DNA from: Bacteroidota bacterium
GTDB taxonomy: Bacteria > Bacteroidota > Bacteroidia > Bacteroidales > PUMT01
Direction: 5' to 3'
Length of the DNA stretch: 35,049 bases
NCBI GenBank assembly: GCA_003554865.1
Contig: PWHJ01000208.1
Coordinates: forward strand, 1-35,049
Part shown: one piece after another, positions 24,717-32,239 of the stretch
Layout: each line of letters opens with the position of its first letter
Numbering within the stretch: position 1 is the first letter of the stretch
Translations under genes and position numbers: made by a program
Notes under the pieces: model-generated
Seen by the model: the letters and a program-made list of their open reading frames with translations, nothing else
Databases searched by the model: none
What the model was told of the DNA's origin: nothing

Positions 24717-25292
24717 TTAAAGCTCCACTTCAACTTTTGTTCGCTGGGTATGACGCTGAAAAAAATTATCTGAACTATTATGATAACTTAAAATAACAGT
24801 ATGTGTCTCTCCTTTTCTTAGATCATAACGGGATTCTTCATCCAGTGGAATAACAAATTCTGTACGTGAAAGTTCATCATCTCTCTCTCCCTTTGAATTT
24901 TTTATATAAGTTTCTTCAATTTTATCGTGAGAGGTTTGCCCTGTACCATAATGCTCCTCAATTAAGAAATTTTCATTTTCAAAGCCTGCTATTATAATCT
25001 TGGCATCAGCCATTCTTCTGGTTGGGTCAAAGCCTATTGCCAGCCAACCACTGCCGGGACTTTCCAAAACTATATTCAATTCCTGTTCATCCTGAGAAAA
25101 CTCCCAGAAAAGTTCCATATCAATATCAGAAATAAAATGGTTAGTATACACCAATCCGTCAGTCAACTCACTTTCAAGTGATGCATTCCGATCAACTTTT
25201 ACATCCTCATTTTCCACTTCCCCGCAACCATTTATAAGGGAAAAAACCAAAAACAAGGATAATACTAAGCTAAAACTTTTTTTATATATCAT
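24717..25292 (-). CDS. DOMON-domain lipoprotein, probably heme b binding
   Basis: This 191-residue protein has a lipoprotein signal (hydrophobic residues 8-19, C23 in LINGCGEV) followed by a DOMON domain (about 47-191). The core GWLAIGFDPTRRMADAKIIIAG is typical, and M94 lies where DOMON cytochromes use Met as a heme ligand. H171 or H181 in SYHNSSDNFFQRHTQR is a candidate for the second ligand. It should be held at a membrane outside the cytoplasm and carry electrons. The next gene encodes a two-helix His-rich membrane protein, which parallels the fused DOMON-cytochrome b561 proteins. The heme role is inferred from family features, not shown. Confidence 0.82.
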   Translation of the reverse strand: MIYKKSFSLVLSLFLVFSLINGCGEVENEDVKVDRNASLESELTDGLVYTNHFISDIDMELFWEFSQDEQELNIVLESPGSGWLAIGFDPTRRMADAKIIIAGFENENFLIEEHYGTGQTSHDKIEETYIKNSKGERDDELSRTEFVIPLDEESRYDLRKGETHTVILSYHNSSDNFFQRHTQRTKVEVEL

Positions 25293-25430
25293 TTTTATTC
25301 CCTCCCTTTTATATTTTAATTTTCCAAGGTTATCTTAAAAATTTCCTCCATTTTAATATTTATTTTGGTTAGATCATGGAAAGAGCCGGAGTTTAGGTTT
25401 TTTTGTTTAAAATTACCACAAATAAAAAAG

Positions 25431-25781
25431 CTACTTCTCTACATTAAATCTTTCAATTTCCCTCTCTAAAAAGAAACTGATCACCGTCCTGATGGCCACG
25501 ATGCTCGCCAGGATGGCGATTTCGGTAAAAGTGGGATGCATGACCGTGGCAATAATATCTGCTGCTATCAAAAACTCCAGTGCCATTAACAAATAAGATG
25601 CAAACAGATGGCGAACCGATTCCCTTTCCCTGTAAACAGACTTTTTTTTTAGTCTTTTAAACTCCAGCTTCAAGAGCCTGATCACTGTTAATATCACACC
25701 CCATACTATAACTGCCACACCAATAGTGCCTATGACGATATACAGAAAATCAAAGATTTCGGTTAACTTTAGTTCAATCAT
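25431..25781 (-). CDS. DUF1622-family membrane protein
   Basis: This 116-residue protein has about three hydrophobic segments (roughly 11-35, 60-78 and 83-105), and the middle reads SYLLMALEFLIAADIIATVMHPT, typical of DUF1622. Its C-terminus is FFLEREIERFN. The family is widespread and uncharacterised. It lies alone on the - strand, 140 nt upstream of the DOMON gene, with no obvious operon partner. Its neighbours on both sides are small membrane proteins, which hints at envelope or stress functions, but this is only context. Confidence 0.8.
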   Translation of the reverse strand: MIELKLTEIFDFLYIVIGTIGVAVIVWGVILTVIRLLKLEFKRLKKKSVYRERESVRHLFASYLLMALEFLIAADIIATVMHPTFTEIAILASIVAIRTVISFFLEREIERFNVEK

Positions 25782-25943
25782 ACAGACACGTTTTGACTGG
25801 GCGCTGTATTACAGCAATTAGCAATATATAAAAAATTATGGATTTGGCTGTCTTAAAAACCACACTTTATTACTTTGTAATTGCCAGTACTGCAAACGAA
25901 GTCCAATGCTCAGGATTAATACTGCTCCGAAAGAATATCTTAA

Positions 25944-26186
25944 TTATCCTCTGAAAATCAAGTGAAAAAGGAAGAGGATAACTACTGCGCCGATTGCCCC
26001 GGTAAGGATCGCACCAAGCCAGCCTCCCAAAAAAATTCCAATTTTTCCAAGCAGCCAGTATCCCACAAAACCGCCGGCTATCCCGACAATAATGTTACCA
26101 ACCAATCCATAACCGCGTCCCCTGAAGACAACGCTCCCGAGCCAGCCGGCCAGAGCACCGATAAGAATTGTCACAACTATTTCCAT
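25944..26186 (-). CDS. GlsB/YeaQ/YmgE family stress membrane protein
   Basis: This 80-residue protein is very rich in Gly and hydrophobic residues, with three short membrane helices and the family features LIGALAGWLGS near the N-terminus and GNIIVGIAGGFVGYWL in the middle. The family (transglycosylase-associated proteins) is linked to envelope and general stress responses; the molecular role is unknown. It is a monocistronic gene. The 161 nt downstream to the DUF1622 gene contain nothing recognised. Confidence 0.9.
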   Translation of the reverse strand: MEIVVTILIGALAGWLGSVVFRGRGYGLVGNIIVGIAGGFVGYWLLGKIGIFLGGWLGAILTGAIGAVVILFLFHLIFRG

Positions 26187-26351
26187 ATCTTATTATTTTA
26201 GCTTATCAATAAAAGATTCCGTCAATATGGCTTTAATCAAAACCAAAACACTTATGCCAATATCCGGCCTTAAAAAATCGGGGGTAGTTTACAAAATCCA
26301 CATAACAAATGTAAAAAAATTATAGTAAACAATTCTGTCTCATATTTTTTT

Positions 26352-26359
26352 TATCTTTG
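26352..26359 (+). promoter_or_regulatory. -7 promoter element before the small membrane protein gene
   Basis: TATCTTTG matches the Bacteroidota -7 consensus, 64 nt before the start at 26423. No good TTTG is seen at the proper distance upstream, so the promoter is only half supported. Confidence 0.4.
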
Positions 26360-26422
26360 AAATGGTACACTTTTTAATATCGAAAACGGCATCCTTTAAA
26401 ATATCATTAAATTTTTCAGAAT

Positions 26423-26635
26423 ATGAAGAAGCTTGGCATCTTATTAATTATCGTTGGTATCGCAATTACCATCTTTAGCGGGATAAGCTTTAAAACTGAA
26501 GAGAGTGTCGTTGAGATAGGCGAATATGAAGTTACAAGAGAAGAGGAGAAGGAGGTTACATGGCCACGCTGGGCAGGGATTGGTGTGATTGGCGGCGGGG
26601 GGCTTGTATTTCTGCTTGGGAGCAGGAAAAAATAA
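26423..26635 (+). CDS. Small membrane protein, unknown function
   Basis: The 70-residue protein has two hydrophobic segments (about 4-22 and 49-66) around an acidic loop (KTEESVVEIGEYEVTREEEKEV), ending in a Lys-rich tail (GSRKK). Such two-helix proteins with a DUF3185-like look are common in Bacteroidota genomes. It has its own promoter-like element upstream and lies between the GlsB-type gene and the AlbA_2 gene. No function can be assigned. Confidence 0.75.
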   Translation: MKKLGILLIIVGIAITIFSGISFKTEESVVEIGEYEVTREEEKEVTWPRWAGIGVIGGGGLVFLLGSRKK

Positions 26636-26682
26636 ACGTCACTGGAAGGTAATTTAAACCTCCGCCATTTGCAATATTTGAG

Positions 26683-27657
26683 TTATAAGGTATTTTTGTC
26701 TATTTCTTCAAAGATCTGCATCAGATCCTGATATTCCATATCCTTGTTGTCACCGGTCTTAAAGCCGTCAATTAAACAATTGTTTACAGGGTCCCAAATA
26801 AAACAATCTTCATATAGTCCAAAATCTTTTCCCCAAACCATTATTGATAAAATAAAAGGAGCATAATAGTGAATAATGCGGAAGGTTATTGGCAATGTGA
26901 GTCTTTTAATCAAGACTTGTTTTGAGGTTTCATTAAGTTCATATACCCCCTCTTTCAGCTTTCTGAACTTTTCAGAATTAGAGTGATCTGATTCAGATAT
27001 TAAGTTTTCAATATTGTAAATATTTATTATATAGGAAATATTATCAGCAGGACACTCTGATTCATTTTTAATTGAAACTTCAATTTCCAGTTCATTATCA
27101 AGTGCATTTCTAAATTTATATAATTCGGTATTTGTCTTAATCAAAGGCTTTTGCCTGTTTAAAAAAAGTGATTGGACTATCCCGTGAGGAGCGGGTTTAG
27201 CCTGTTCATCAACTCTTATATAGTACCTGCCTTCATTTAAGCACTGATGTGGGGGATTTTTACTTTGAGGAACTTCTATAATAAAATAATTACCAATATC
27301 AGTAAATATTTCCTGTATCTTAATAGTTTGAGGTAAAGGAGCAATATTTGCCGAAAGCCTCTGAATTATCCAGTTTTTATTTCTGAATGATGACGGAACC
27401 GGCTCTCCGGCACATACTCTTTTATGGGTTTTATTATTCACCTTTTTCTTCGTCTCTCTCGGTGAACCGATTATCAAGATCCCGCCATCAGTATTCAAAA
27501 AGGCACATATTTCACTGTAAATTTCATCAATTTTAACTTCTCCGCTCTTAAATTCCAGACTTGAAGATTCCTCCCTTTCTTCCTTGAAAAAATTGAAAAA
27601 ATCTTCTTTGGTAATTTCTTCTAACGGCTTCCCAAATATTTTACTTGTCAGCTCCAT
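26683..27657 (-). CDS. AlbA_2 / Schlafen-type ATP-binding domain protein
   Basis: This 324-residue protein has an N-terminal AlbA_2 (Schlafen AAA_4-like) domain, about 25-165. Its hallmarks are LEFKSG (residues 34-39) and FLNTDGGILIIG (53-64), followed by EGRYYIRVDEQAKPAP near residue 155. These domains occur in transcription regulators, defence proteins and RNA-processing proteins. The C-terminal half (about 175-324) is beta-rich and not recognised; it lacks the helicase or HTH domains of larger relatives. A copy of the dispersed repeat sits directly upstream and may supply the promoter. Confidence 0.82.
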   Translation of the reverse strand: MELTSKIFGKPLEEITKEDFFNFFKEEREESSSLEFKSGEVKIDEIYSEICAFLNTDGGILIIGSPRETKKKVNNKTHKRVCAGEPVPSSFRNKNWIIQRLSANIAPLPQTIKIQEIFTDIGNYFIIEVPQSKNPPHQCLNEGRYYIRVDEQAKPAPHGIVQSLFLNRQKPLIKTNTELYKFRNALDNELEIEVSIKNESECPADNISYIINIYNIENLISESDHSNSEKFRKLKEGVYELNETSKQVLIKRLTLPITFRIIHYYAPFILSIMVWGKDFGLYEDCFIWDPVNNCLIDGFKTGDNKDMEYQDLMQIFEEIDKNTL

Positions 27658-27680
27658 AAAATGCCTTATAACGATTGGTG

Positions 27681-27820
27681 TTCATTCGCACAAATATGGC
27701 TAAATAAACTAATATTCTATAAGTTAACACAATATGTCAATTAAATACATTTCTTTTTTCTGAATGGACCCTCCATATTTTGTTCATCTTGTTTTGTCTG
27801 CCAAAGACTGATGGGGGTTC
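27681..27820 (-). repeat. Dispersed intergenic repeat, copy A (full)
   Basis: On the - strand it starts GAACCCCCATCAGTCTTTGG and contains AGACAAAACAAGATGAACAA, then ATGGAGGGT, which nearly pairs with ACCCCCAT. The tail (AGAATATTAGTTTATTTAGC then CATATTTGTGCGAATGAAC) ends about 24 nt before the AlbA_2 start. It aligns from end to end with copy B at 24149-24282. Confidence 0.75.
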
Positions 27821-27831
27821 ATATTTATTTT

Positions 27832-29001
27832 TTAAGTTATTGTTTTATGTTTTTTATATATTTCGTTAGCCAGTTTATCAATAGAATTGAAGTCATCCTC
27901 TTTTGGATATCCTTTTACAAGAACGGGATCTATCACTTCTGCTTTAATGTTAGGAATCATTTCTGCAACTTTTTCAATTACGTTGCTACCCCATCCGTAA
28001 GAAGCTATTACCGAGGCGAATTTCGTTTTTGGTTTAAGTAAATTAGCTAATTTTGCAGCATATGTAACCGCCGGATGTGGTTCTCCCAGTACTGTTGGTG
28101 TTCCAATGACTATGGTTGCTGCATCTACAAGGGTAATAGCAAGTTTCCCTATGTCTGTTACAGTCAGATCAAATTTATAGACCTTAACTCCTTTTTCTTC
28201 AAGCTCATCAACAAGATGTTGCACCATCTTTTCAACACTGCCATGCATTGATATGTATGGTATTACAACAATATTCTTAACATTGTCAGAAATCCAATCT
28301 TTATATGCATTTATTATGAATTCAGGTTTATCGTACATCGGACCATGACTTGGTGCGATAATATCTATATCGTACTCATCAAATTTGGAAATATTCTTTT
28401 TAATAATTTTTTTAAAAGGCATCATTATTTCTGCATAATACCTTTTAGCAGCTTCATATACCTCGCATTCGTCGGTAGCATACATATCTGTAGTTGCTAA
28501 ATGTGACCCGAACAAATCACAGGTAAAAAGGATTTTATCTTCTTTTAAATAAGCTAACATTGTTTCCGGCCAGTGTACCCAGGGATAATATATGAATTTT
28601 AAAGTCTTATTACCTAATGATAATTCCTCACCATCTTCAACAGTTACAATTTTTTCTTCAGGTACGGATAAATGATCTATGATCATATCTTTTCCTTTAG
28701 TAGATGTTAATACTTTAGCATTTGGGTATTTTTCCAAAACATCAGGTATAGCACCTGAATGATCTTGCTCTGAATGAAATGAGATAATAAAATCGAGTTT
28801 CTCCACATTCTTTAAATGATCAAATAAAACATTGACCATTGATGGGTCGACCGTATCAAGCAATGCCGTTTTTTCACTTCCGTTAATCAAATATGCATTA
28901 TAGCTTGTGCCGTCAGGTAAAGGAATAAGTGAATCAAATAACCGCCTGTTCCAGTCTGTGGCGTTCAGTAAAAATACATTTTCTTTTATTTTTCTTGACA
29001 T
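27832..29001 (-). CDS. fprA: Flavodiiron protein (FprA family A-type flavoprotein)
   Basis: This 389-residue protein joins a metallo-beta-lactamase-like diiron domain (1-245) to a flavodoxin-like FMN domain (250-389). The diiron ligands appear as H76, E78, D80 and H81 in FHSEQDHSG, then a His in YPWVHWPETM, an Asp in TCDLFGSH and a His in PSHGP. The FMN-binding start is YISMHGSVEKM. Family members reduce oxygen to water or nitric oxide to nitrous oxide in anaerobes, taking electrons from rubredoxin or a reductase. No such donor is adjacent; the small ferredoxin at 815 is far away. A GGAGG-like site lies 6 nt before the start. Strong A+T codon use is shared with its neighbours. Confidence 0.93.
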   Translation of the reverse strand: MSRKIKENVFLLNATDWNRRLFDSLIPLPDGTSYNAYLINGSEKTALLDTVDPSMVNVLFDHLKNVEKLDFIISFHSEQDHSGAIPDVLEKYPNAKVLTSTKGKDMIIDHLSVPEEKIVTVEDGEELSLGNKTLKFIYYPWVHWPETMLAYLKEDKILFTCDLFGSHLATTDMYATDECEVYEAAKRYYAEIMMPFKKIIKKNISKFDEYDIDIIAPSHGPMYDKPEFIINAYKDWISDNVKNIVVIPYISMHGSVEKMVQHLVDELEEKGVKVYKFDLTVTDIGKLAITLVDAATIVIGTPTVLGEPHPAVTYAAKLANLLKPKTKFASVIASYGWGSNVIEKVAEMIPNIKAEVIDPVLVKGYPKEDDFNSIDKLANEIYKKHKTIT

Positions 29002-29048
29002 AATAACCTCCAGTTTTTAAATATTATAAGTCGAATGGCTATCCCCTT

Positions 29049-29723
29049 TTAGTTATCAACATTATAAACAAGATTTAGTTCATTTATGAATTTGTTCGTG
29101 GGATATTCGCCATATTCAAATGATTTATTTATTTCATTATTGATGTAGTCAAATTCACTTCTTGAAAGTACTAATCCTGAATGTGTCGTTCCGTCTGTCA
29201 AAGCAAATCCATGTCTTCTCAATTTCAAATAAGCATTCATTGTATGGGTAAGCATACTTAATGTGGCCCGGTTTTTTCCATACATTTTTCCCGTGTACAT
29301 AAATAAATTCGGGCGGATTATTCTGCCTTTCAAAACTCTTTCGCCGTATCTCTTTACTTTCTTTGGTCTGTGGTAATTGGAACGCATCATCACTATTTCT
29401 CCATCAGGTGAAATAAAAAAATACCTCGGAGCATCCATAATTGCCAGTAGTGCTATAAACTCACGTTCATTAAAACTGTCTGCAAGAATTACATTGATGA
29501 AATTTTCATTCATATAATCACTTATCGTACTATCGGTCATTAACTCATTATAAGATTTTCTTGCATATCCGCACTGGTTTATTCCATAAAGCAAGAATAC
29601 ATATTTATTCTCATTTTTTGCCTTATTTATTATTGAATCAATTGACATTTCATTGAAAATTACCCCTTGTCCAAAAGTTTCAAAAGAGAATAAAATCAAT
29701 AATATAAAAGTTACTTTTTTCAT
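29049..29723 (-). CDS. Secreted thioredoxin-fold protein with one active-site Cys
   Basis: The 224-residue protein has a signal peptide (MKKVTFILLILFSFETFGQG) and a thioredoxin-like fold up to about residue 130. The active-site region YGINQCGYARKS keeps C51, but the second Cys of the CxxC is Ala54, so it cannot cycle like a normal thioredoxin and might act as an isomerase-like or glutaredoxin-like thiol protein. A cis-Pro position may be in DAPRYFF. The C-terminal part (130-224) is not recognised. It lies 47 nt downstream... more exactly its start is 78 nt past the end of the serine hydrolase gene and it ends 47 nt before the flavodiiron gene region, all on the - strand. Confidence 0.72.
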   Translation of the reverse strand: MKKVTFILLILFSFETFGQGVIFNEMSIDSIINKAKNENKYVFLLYGINQCGYARKSYNELMTDSTISDYMNENFINVILADSFNEREFIALLAIMDAPRYFFISPDGEIVMMRSNYHRPKKVKRYGERVLKGRIIRPNLFMYTGKMYGKNRATLSMLTHTMNAYLKLRRHGFALTDGTTHSGLVLSRSEFDYINNEINKSFEYGEYPTNKFINELNLVYNVDN

Positions 29724-29801
29724 TTAGTTAAAATTATATATTTATATTTTAAGTCCGATTATTCCGGGGGTTGAAACACATACAAATGTAGCAAGTTTAG
29801 T

Positions 29802-30887
29802 TTATTTTATTTCCATTAAAGGTTTAATAACTTTCATAAGCATAAATCTTAATGCTTTAGAGGCATAGGATTTGTCATTGAATGTACCTGTAATATAAGC
29901 TTCAGTTTGTGGGTGAAAGAACATAAAAGCACCGGTAATACCCACACACCCCCAGCAAAAATACTTTTCGGGCATTAACAATGGGATGGCTCTGGGCTTC
30001 CAGACGGAATAGCCATAATTAAATCCTACGGCAGGGAAACCCATTTTCACATCATCATAAATCATTTTATTCAAAGTGGTTTCCTTCACCAATTTGCCGT
30101 TAACTAAAGCTTTCATAAAAACCAGGTATTCGCTTAAAGGCGCCACAATACCTCCTCCTGCATAATCAATTTTTGCTATTCTTTTATTTTCAATGAAATC
30201 GGTGTTGAAAAGATATATATGCGCCGGAGGATAATGGGGTTTGTTTTTGGGCTCGGAATAACCGTTTATATAAGCATTATCCATTTTCAAAGGATCCAGA
30301 ATCATTCCATGCACAGCTTCATGAAAAGGTTTTTTTGTAATACTTTCAATTATTAAACCAAGTAAATAATAATTTGTATCTGTATAAAAATGCTTTTGAC
30401 CAGGCTTTCCAACAGGATTAAGATTTGTTTTTCCCCATTCCAGTGCTTCTCTTACTGTCATTTCAAGGTTCGGATTATTCATCATCTTTTTTAATAATGG
30501 GAAAAAGACATCATTTAATCCCGATGTTTGCTTCAGTAAGTGTTTGACGCTGATATCACCGGAGTAATCTTTCCCCTTATAGACATGTAAACCATGCATC
30601 AGGTCTGTATCAAGGTATTTTACAATTACGTCATCAAAATGCAGCAAACCTTTGTCATGCAGCATACCTATGACAGTTGCCGTAAACAATTTGCCTACCG
30701 AAGCGAGATGATTGGCTTGCTTGGGATCTGCCTGAATTTCTCCTGTTTTACCTTCGGCAATATTGATGTTAACACCTAGCTTTTCGGAATGAACAAGCAG
30801 ATAAGCATTCTTTACTTTTTTATCGTGTTGTACTTGTTGCCTGAATTTTGATTCAATTTTTTCTTGTACCGTAACTATCTTTTTCAT
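29802..30887 (-). CDS. Serine hydrolase of the class C beta-lactamase family
   Basis: The 361-residue protein has S63 and K66 in SVGKLF (the SxxK active site) and a YTDTNYYLLG segment that replaces the usual YSN-type motif. A later GYNYGYSVW and CWGCVGITGAF region fits the third motif area. There is no signal peptide, so it may be cytoplasmic, which is unusual for penicillin-binding relatives; esterase or peptidase activity is also seen in this family. It starts the - strand run that includes the thioredoxin-fold gene and the flavodiiron gene. Upstream lies a hairpin-rich intergenic region and the divergent PadR operon. Confidence 0.85.
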   Translation of the reverse strand: MKKIVTVQEKIESKFRQQVQHDKKVKNAYLLVHSEKLGVNINIAEGKTGEIQADPKQANHLASVGKLFTATVIGMLHDKGLLHFDDVIVKYLDTDLMHGLHVYKGKDYSGDISVKHLLKQTSGLNDVFFPLLKKMMNNPNLEMTVREALEWGKTNLNPVGKPGQKHFYTDTNYYLLGLIIESITKKPFHEAVHGMILDPLKMDNAYINGYSEPKNKPHYPPAHIYLFNTDFIENKRIAKIDYAGGGIVAPLSEYLVFMKALVNGKLVKETTLNKMIYDDVKMGFPAVGFNYGYSVWKPRAIPLLMPEKYFCWGCVGITGAFMFFHPQTEAYITGTFNDKSYASKALRFMLMKVIKPLMEIK

Positions 30888-30946
30888 TCTTTAATATTTG
30901 ATTTATAATTGTTGATATGCAGGTTATTTTTAAAATGTCCTTGTAA

Positions 30947-31078
30947 CGGCCGCGTGAATAATCTGCAAGAGAGTTCAAAACTCACTATTATTAGCCGTAT
31001 TTATATATAATTTCGGCTGCCAGGCTGCCCTCTCCTACCAGCACCCTTATGGATTATACACTATGTTTAGGCACATTT
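30947..31078. repeat. Hairpin-rich, cassette-like intergenic region
   Basis: A nested stem is visible: CGGC/GCCG (30947-30950 with 30994-30997), AATAAT/ATTATT (30957-30962 with 30987-30992) and GAGTT/AACTC with a three-base loop (30971-30983). On the - strand the region runs from GTGCCTAAACATAGTGTATA to GGCCGTTACAAGGAC, which resembles the start and end of an integron-type attC, but no arm match is perfect. Confidence 0.4.
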
Positions 31079-31107
31079 GTTTTTAAATTTATTTATTATT
31101 ACCTTTG
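31076..31107 (+). promoter_or_regulatory. Promoter of the padR operon
   Basis: TTTG at 31076-31079, 20 nt, then TACCTTTG at 31100-31107 is a full match to the Bacteroidota promoter form, 36 nt before the padR start. The -7 element overlaps the palindrome below. Confidence 0.7.
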
Positions 31108-31132
31108 TATTATACAAGTTGATTAATACAAA
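31104..31132. promoter_or_regulatory. Palindromic operator over the padR promoter
   Basis: TTTGTATTA (31104-31112) and TAATACAAA (31124-31132) form a perfect 9-bp inverted repeat across 11 nt. It contains a perfect 13-bp palindrome TTGTATTATACAA (31105-31117) and a related TTGATTAATACAA (31119-31131), 14 nt apart. The position, from the -7 element to just past the expected transcript start, fits autorepression by a dimeric PadR regulator. Confidence 0.65.
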
Positions 31133-31143
31133 TAGATTTAATC

Positions 31144-31521
31144 ATGAATAAAAATAATCAATTATCAGAATTATTATCAGCATGGGAAGAAACATATAAA
31201 AAAGGTCAGTTGACGTTATGGATTTTTTTGGCATTGAAAGATGGGAAAAAATATGTTGATGAAATAAAAACCTTTGTTGAAGAACAATCTAAACATACGA
31301 TGACATGTGAAAGCCAAAGCCTCTATCGCAACCTTAGAAAATATCAGCATGTCGGAGTTGTTGATTATGAAACAGGTGTGGGCAACAAAGGACCTGAGCG
31401 CAAATATTATTTCTTAACAAAATTAGGTCACAAACTACTCGACAATTTTATTAATAGGAATATCAATCTGTTTTTTAACAAAAGAATTAAAAACTTGATT
31501 AAAAAGGAGGATTCAAAATGA
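31144..31521 (+). CDS. PadR-family transcriptional regulator
   Basis: This 125-residue winged-helix protein has a PadR core: QLTLWIFLALKDGKKYVDEI (about 19-40), the recognition part SQSLYRNLRKYQHVGVVDYE and the wing with KGPERKYYFLTKLGHKLLDNF. A C-terminal helix is short. PadR proteins are usually dimeric repressors of their own operon that respond to a ligand. The gene overlaps the next one by four bases (ATGA), so both are cotranscribed from the promoter at 31076-31107, and the palindrome there is the expected binding site. Confidence 0.88.
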   Translation: MNKNNQLSELLSAWEETYKKGQLTLWIFLALKDGKKYVDEIKTFVEEQSKHTMTCESQSLYRNLRKYQHVGVVDYETGVGNKGPERKYYFLTKLGHKLLDNFINRNINLFFNKRIKNLIKKEDSK

Positions 31522-31937
31522 AAACATTAACAAAAAACCTTACGTATTTTGCGGTTTTCTTTTTCCTGGGCGCTATAGTTTTTCGCTATGGTTTGAGTCA
31601 CTTTTTAGAAAATCGCTCTTATAATCTGGTATGGATTATTGCTGCAATCTACTTTATTTTCAATTTTTTAATAGGTTGGTTCTTTGGAAAAAGAGATTAT
31701 GAATCTCTACCACTTTATGATGTCGGATTCCGTTTTCATTTTGCAACATATTTTCTTTTCAATATCGTATCAGTGTTATGGTTTTCGCTTGGCTTTCATT
31801 CAAATTTTGAGAGCATTAGAATTGTTTATGTCATAGCTCTTTTTTGGGGTATTGGATTATTGATTCATCTCATATTCTATTTGATTGTGCGAAAGAATTC
31901 GATTTATGGTCTCAATAAAGAAGAAATATTCGAATAA
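31518..31937 (+). CDS. Four-helix membrane protein coexpressed with PadR
   Basis: This 139-residue protein has four hydrophobic helices (about 8-28, 36-56, 72-93 and 101-124) and ends with YGLNKEEIFE. I do not recognise a characterised family, but PadR genes in Bacteroidota are often followed by small membrane proteins of this sort, so it may be the regulated target, for example a transporter or lipid-sensing protein. The start codon overlaps the padR stop, and a strong AAGGAGG ribosome site lies 10 nt upstream inside padR, showing coupled translation. Confidence 0.8.
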   Translation: MKTLTKNLTYFAVFFFLGAIVFRYGLSHFLENRSYNLVWIIAAIYFIFNFLIGWFFGKRDYESLPLYDVGFRFHFATYFLFNIVSVLWFSLGFHSNFESIRIVYVIALFWGIGLLIHLIFYLIVRKNSIYGLNKEEIFE

Positions 31938-32020
31938 ATCACTAACATTATGAAATGGTTTAATGTTTCAGCCCCTTAATTCATCGGGCAGGATTATAGA
32001 TTAAAAACTGTAATTTTGCG

Positions 32021-32194
32021 ATGATGAAAAGAAAGTTCACAAAAGAAGAGAAGCCTCATATTATCAAAGAGGCTTCTGAGCAAAGCGTTGCACCTACACT
32101 TGAAAGGCATGGCATCTATCCTGCTTCATGTTATTCATGGAAGAGGAAACTCGAACTTATGGATAAAGAAGGCTGTATCTTCTTCTTGTCATAA
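32021..32194 (+). pseudogene. IS3-type transposase OrfA remnant
   Basis: The frame gives 57 residues, MMKRKFTKEEKPHIIKEASE and so on, with RHGIYPASCYSWKRKLELM: an HTH of the IS3-family OrfA (transposase_8) type. It is cut after MDKEG; the leucine-zipper half and all of OrfB are absent. TAATTTTG just before the start resembles a -7 element. It marks an old insertion between the PadR operon and the S9 peptidase gene. IS ends could not be located. Confidence 0.75.
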
Positions 32195-32239
32195 AGTCTT
32201 TGAGTTGTTCATAGTTTAATTCCCGCTTTATAACTACTG

